Source: Neelides folsomi
Taxonomy: Eukaryota; Arthropoda; Collembola; Neelipleona; Neelidae
DNA: 64,000 nt
Reading direction: 5' to 3'
Assembly (NCBI GenBank): GCA_034687125.1
Contig: JAQGBZ010000071.1
Span: 124,001 to 188,000 of the forward strand
Positions 59,799 through 64,000 of this stretch are shown here, piece by piece. Every line of letters begins with the position of its first letter. Position 1 is the first letter of the stretch. A program made the translations under genes and the position numbers. Under the pieces are notes generated by a model. The model was not told the origin of the DNA and searched no databases. It was given only the letters and a program-made list of their open reading frames with translations.

Positions 59799-62700
59799 TT
59801 TACAACTCTTCTATTTATTAGCTATCTAACTTATTCAGTCGTCTTGTTGAGCAAATGCGAAACTTCCACTTTGACTTCAACTGTCTAACTGAAACACGCT
59901 TGTTGTAACGTCCAATATTAATAACTTTAACAATTTATGATGAAACCAAGTGAAGTTGAGTGGAAAGTTAAGTGCTGTCAGCTGGGTTCATCGTTGAACT
60001 TTGGAATTGCCCTCAGCAGCATCCGCCCGTTCGCCGTTCGCTTAAATCTCTATCATTTTTTTAGTACAATGTCGTTGGTTGTGCCCAAGGCCGAAAAAGT
60101 GTGCGTGTGTATAAAAACTAATACTTACATTGCTTGTGTACCTATGCCTAGATAGGAATTAGGATGGAATTGAAAGTTGTTTTATAAGGTTTCAATTTCA
60201 CAAATATAGTATATTGTATTATAAGTGTATGATAGAGTATATAATTACTTATTGTAAATATATTTATTATAAGAAGGGTTATTACAATAATATACTCATA
60301 GTATGGTAGCACATGATGTTTTTATTCTGTAGATCATTGTCTATCTGCATTGCTGAATCTTTCAAGGATGTGATTAAAGAATTAACCATTAAACTATCCG
60401 TTCATACTTTAACTTTATATATACATAATCTTTGAGTTTTATATAAGTGCCTACTGATAACTTTGTAAGGTTTAATAATTCGTAAATAGTAAATAAATTT
60501 TAATCATTTTATTTTATACACAACAAAAAACTTCAACGAAACACAATATGTTTGTAGAAATGGAAGGCTTCTAAAATGTTAATGAAGATAAGGGAGATGG
60601 ATTTGGATATCATTGTTACGAGATTCATTGAAGTTGAGGGTGTTATGCTTGACGACCATAAGGGGAAATCGATGCGGAATTCTCATCTTTATCTTTTTTC
60701 TCCCCTCTTTTGAAACCGCAAAAGGTCGGGATCTGTATTTATGGAGGCTTATAGGGGGATTGAGTTCCTTGGTAGATCGAAGCATGTTAATGTAGGAAGA
60801 AGCCTCTGTCCAATTTCCACCGCAAAGTGACATTCACGTTGAAGGATGGCGAAAATCGACGGGTCTTGGAGTCGCCACAGGGAGATACACACAGGAGATT
60901 GGCGAGTCGCCGTATGCCTCCAAGTAGGAGAGCAGCGAGGTGTATCGGTGATAAGAATTCGAGTTGTCAACCGAACCATAAAATATAAGAAGGGAGACCA
61001 AAATTCCTCTGGCATTTTTATTGCAAACATGCATAAAATATTCTTTTCCATCTCACGCTCAAACCCTCATGATTTATCTGCTCTGTCGGCTCAAAATTTT
61101 TATTACCTTCAAATGGAACTTCCCCATTATTATGAATGTCCGAATGAATGTCTCATTACCGTCACCTACATGATCTTTCCATTACAATCTGGTGTAATTT
61201 GTAGAATACTTATTCACATTTATCACAAATGCTCAAATGCAAGGTATTTAATATTAGTATTATCAACTAAATTACTTTTCAAAAGTAATTGTCTGTACTA
61301 ATATAATGACTTTTGTAGTATTTTAATAATCCACAAATACAAAAAATTGGAAAGCTATTACTTAAAAATCTTTGTATTCGTTCTGTGCTTATAAAAACGT
61401 GAAAAAGTTGAAAAGTGTAAAAGAAAGTTGAGAAGGGGTGAATTTAGTTTTATCAGAGAAGAGTGAGTTGTTCTTTTAGGATCTTTTCGCGTTTTCTTAG
61501 CCTTCTTTGTGATCCGCACGGGTGGCGAGGCGAAAGGGCTGCTGCTTCCCTTCAATCGCCAACTTTCCTTCTTAGAATCTCCACAATGTGAATTTACTTA
61601 GGTTTTTAGTCTCCTCACTTGCCCTTTGCTCACAACGTCCTCCGATCCCCATGAAGTCAAAGAGTCAAAGGGCGACTCCGCCTCCTCCTTTTCTCTAATA
61701 ATCATAAGATGAGTAAATAAAAGATCTCCGCCCCTTAGACTCGCTCTTTGACCAAAGAAAAATTTCAAGACTTTACCAAAATTCACCTTTCATAATTTAT
61801 AAGTTATAGGACAAATAATTTGCATTTGATAATTTAAGAAATGTGTAAAATTAAATTAAGTTCAATATTTACCTTTTTTACAAACATTTACTCTACAATG
61901 CTAATATATGGATAATCATTAACGAAATTCTCGCAAAGGAAAATTTTAAAAAATCTCAAAATATTTATTAATGTCATAGAACACTAAATTCAAGGTTTAA
62001 ATTGTAGTAAAATCCTTATAAAATAAAAGTAGTTAGTAACATACTAAAACCTGCGTTCCCTTTATAAGAATCACGTGGGAGTACCAAAGACAATTTCAAC
62101 AAACCTCATGGAACCTTCCATCATTCCACGCTCATCCGACTTCCTTCCGTGGAAGGAGCGAAGGGGAGAGGACGACGACGAAGGCGAAGAGGAAAGGGGA
62201 AGCTGGGCTATTCAATCAGAAGCTATTCAATGTAGTAATTATCCCGCAAATACTATCACCGAATTTCTACGTCAAGTTGGCTTCCATTTTAGTGACTCCT
62301 CCTTTTAAATAATAATCCTTATGGTTTTAATTTCTCATGAACAAAGAGTTACTTCCATTTGCAACTTATACACCTGAAAGAGGGTATAAGTACTTTATAT
62401 TAAAAGTAATATAAGCGATTTAATTTTGGGTACTCATCATTATAATAAATTATTTGTAATCATAAAATGTAAAACCCATGTATTGGGATAGGGAAAAGCC
62501 CCTTGCGGGATGAATTTTCGTGAGTAGAGATAAATCCCATAAGAGTTAAATCCCATGCCAATTTATGCGACTCTATCGTTGGATTATTAGGTTGTGAAAG
62601 TATCAAGAGAAAAAAATGGGTACTCTATTTTAAAATCGGTGTTAAAGTTAGCCGAAATGTGCAACTTATGGGAAAGCTCCTTTAGCTTAATAGCACCTTA

Positions 62701-64000
62701 AATCTTATAATAGTATACTGTATTCTGCTTTGCACTTCACCAATTGATCAATAAATGATCATTTTGTACTTTTACATTTATGCTTATACTAGAATCTCGG
62801 GTAGCATTTAAAATATTATGCACATTACATGTAAAAATAAAATTTTGTTTAGGTAAAACAATAAGATTCAAAAAGTTTTGTTATAAATTGAAAATCTTCT
62901 TGAACGGTTGAAGATGAGTAAGTTTAGTAGCTCTAATCGCTGTTGAGCTTCTTAAATCCTAATCTTGGGAGATAAGGCCAGAGATTGGATTTTAGCAGGA
63001 TGAGTTGAGTTCCGGGAGTGTCAGGATGTCAAAAAAGTTTTACATGGTTTTGTTTGGGGAAGGAATAAAAAGGTCCATGTGTGTCTCCTTCAATATTAAT
63101 GAGATTCCGCCGGATTCTAAATATTGGTGTCTGGGGGGCCACAATTGTAAAGAAGTTGTTTTTTTCCGCGGCTCCATCCAATCTCGTGAAATCACTCCTT
63201 TAGTTCTATTAGACTTCTTTTGCCCTCGATCCATTTGAAGGGATGTGAGAAGGATCCAAGTTGGACTTGAAAACTTGATGGAGATGAAGAGACCGAAATG
63301 CAAGGAATTCCAAATTCCACGGAACGAAGGGGGGAGAAAAAGAAGAAGGGGAAACGAAGAAAATTGGCAGAATTGACTCGACAAATAAAGTCATCTATTT
63401 AATCTCCCTTTCCTATTACTATTCTTTTCGATGGCCCTTTTCCCATTTCCGATTCGATCTTTCTCCAAGTATTGAGTTCCAAAGGTTCTCTGATTCAATA
63501 CACCATGAGATAATGCGTAAGTGAAACACTCGAAGAATTTGAAAACAATTCATTTTACTGGACGCTTTCTCTTCAATTGTTCCATTTGTATGGGATAGAG
63601 GACAATAAAAAGTTTACCACTTTCAAATTTTCAATTTCATTAAATAAAATTAAATAAATTTTAATAAAGTTGGATATTATGCGTATTTAACAACCAAAAC
63701 AAAAGCTGTAAATTCAATGTTCACAAAGTTCTGGTCATAATTTGTGAGGAATCTGATGAGAATGACAGATGTACGAGGGCAGACGGTGAGTAAAAGGCAT
63801 TTTTATTATGAAATGCAGAAGAGTTTGGAGATAAATCAAGGAATTCGATTACAGGAGAGCCATTAAGAGCATTAATGGTGTTTAAGGTGGAAGTTGAGGG
63901 AGAATAAGGTTCATTTGGTCGGGTATGGTCGAGTATCATAAAATAGTTTATTAGGATGCTCTGGAATCTCCTCCAGAGTAATTGGCAGATTTTTTGACGT
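59799..64000. other. Upstream of the monooxygenase gene; no gene seen
   Basis: The first few hundred bases should carry the monooxygenase promoter on the minus strand; no TATA box is clear. Beyond that I find no gene. The longest frame (60,846-61,301, plus, 151 codons) overlaps antisense frames of 84, 100 and 66 codons and shows no domain. An 8-bp inverted repeat (ACTTATAC/GTATAAGT) lies at 62,364-62,391. From about 60.6 kb the composition returns to the TCCTC/GAGGA-rich regime interleaved with AT-rich patches. Confidence 0.5.

Noticed and set aside
60846-61301. 151-codon open frame upstream of the monooxygenase gene
   Set aside because: Overlaps three antisense frames, has no domain and no splice partners. 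Treated as chance.
1-64000. CRISPR arrays, bacterial operons, rRNA genes
   Set aside because: No regularly spaced repeat-spacer array, no ribosome-binding-site-led gene strings and no rRNA-like sequence. The window is eukaryotic.

Overview
The window is nuclear DNA of an animal. Genes are split by short GT-AG introns (about 60-800 bp), polyadenylation signals are eukaryotic, and there are decayed piggyBac, pogo/Tigger, LINE and MITE-like elements. Protein similarities and gene style suggest an arthropod, and a crustacean such as a copepod is my best guess. That guess rests on family knowledge, not on a search.

Layout. Positions 1-44,400 are almost gene-free. The only confident gene there is a two-exon TPMT-type methyltransferase (minus strand, 11,540-12,385). 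The rest is moderate-GC sequence rich in TCCTC/GAGGA-like words, with AT-rich islands. One island (17,872-18,717) looks like an insertion bounded by 18-bp direct repeats and carries a 52-bp tandem repeat. Another (30,781-31,140) holds a (TAA)18 microsatellite and a LINE reverse-transcriptase tail. A possible promoter with a four-codon mini first exon lies near 35.5 kb.

From 44.4 to 59.8 kb the DNA is AT-rich and gene-dense. ERGIC2 (8 exons, minus) is divergent from a large 9-exon PHD/RING-type gene of the PHF7/G2E3 class (plus, 1,053 aa). Next come a tiny COX8-like gene (2 coding exons, minus), a cluster of two dead DNA transposons (piggyBac then pogo/Tigger), and a 7-exon type I Baeyer-Villiger monooxygenase gene (minus, 495 aa). 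Intron 5 of that gene carries a fresh-looking 605-bp retroposed insertion with a perfect 18-bp target duplication. Positions 59.8-64 kb hold no recognisable gene.

The genes do not form an operon or a joint pathway; they are ordinary independent loci (secretory-pathway cargo receptor, chromatin/ubiquitin-type factor, respiratory chain subunit, two small-molecule-modifying enzymes). The most interesting items are the Baeyer-Villiger monooxygenase, which is unusual in an animal; the PHD/RING protein, whose tail combines four SUMO-interaction-like motifs with a ten-copy heptapeptide repeat; and the structured retroposon in the monooxygenase intron. All exon models were assembled by hand from splice consensus and reading-phase agreement; every junction listed keeps the frame.
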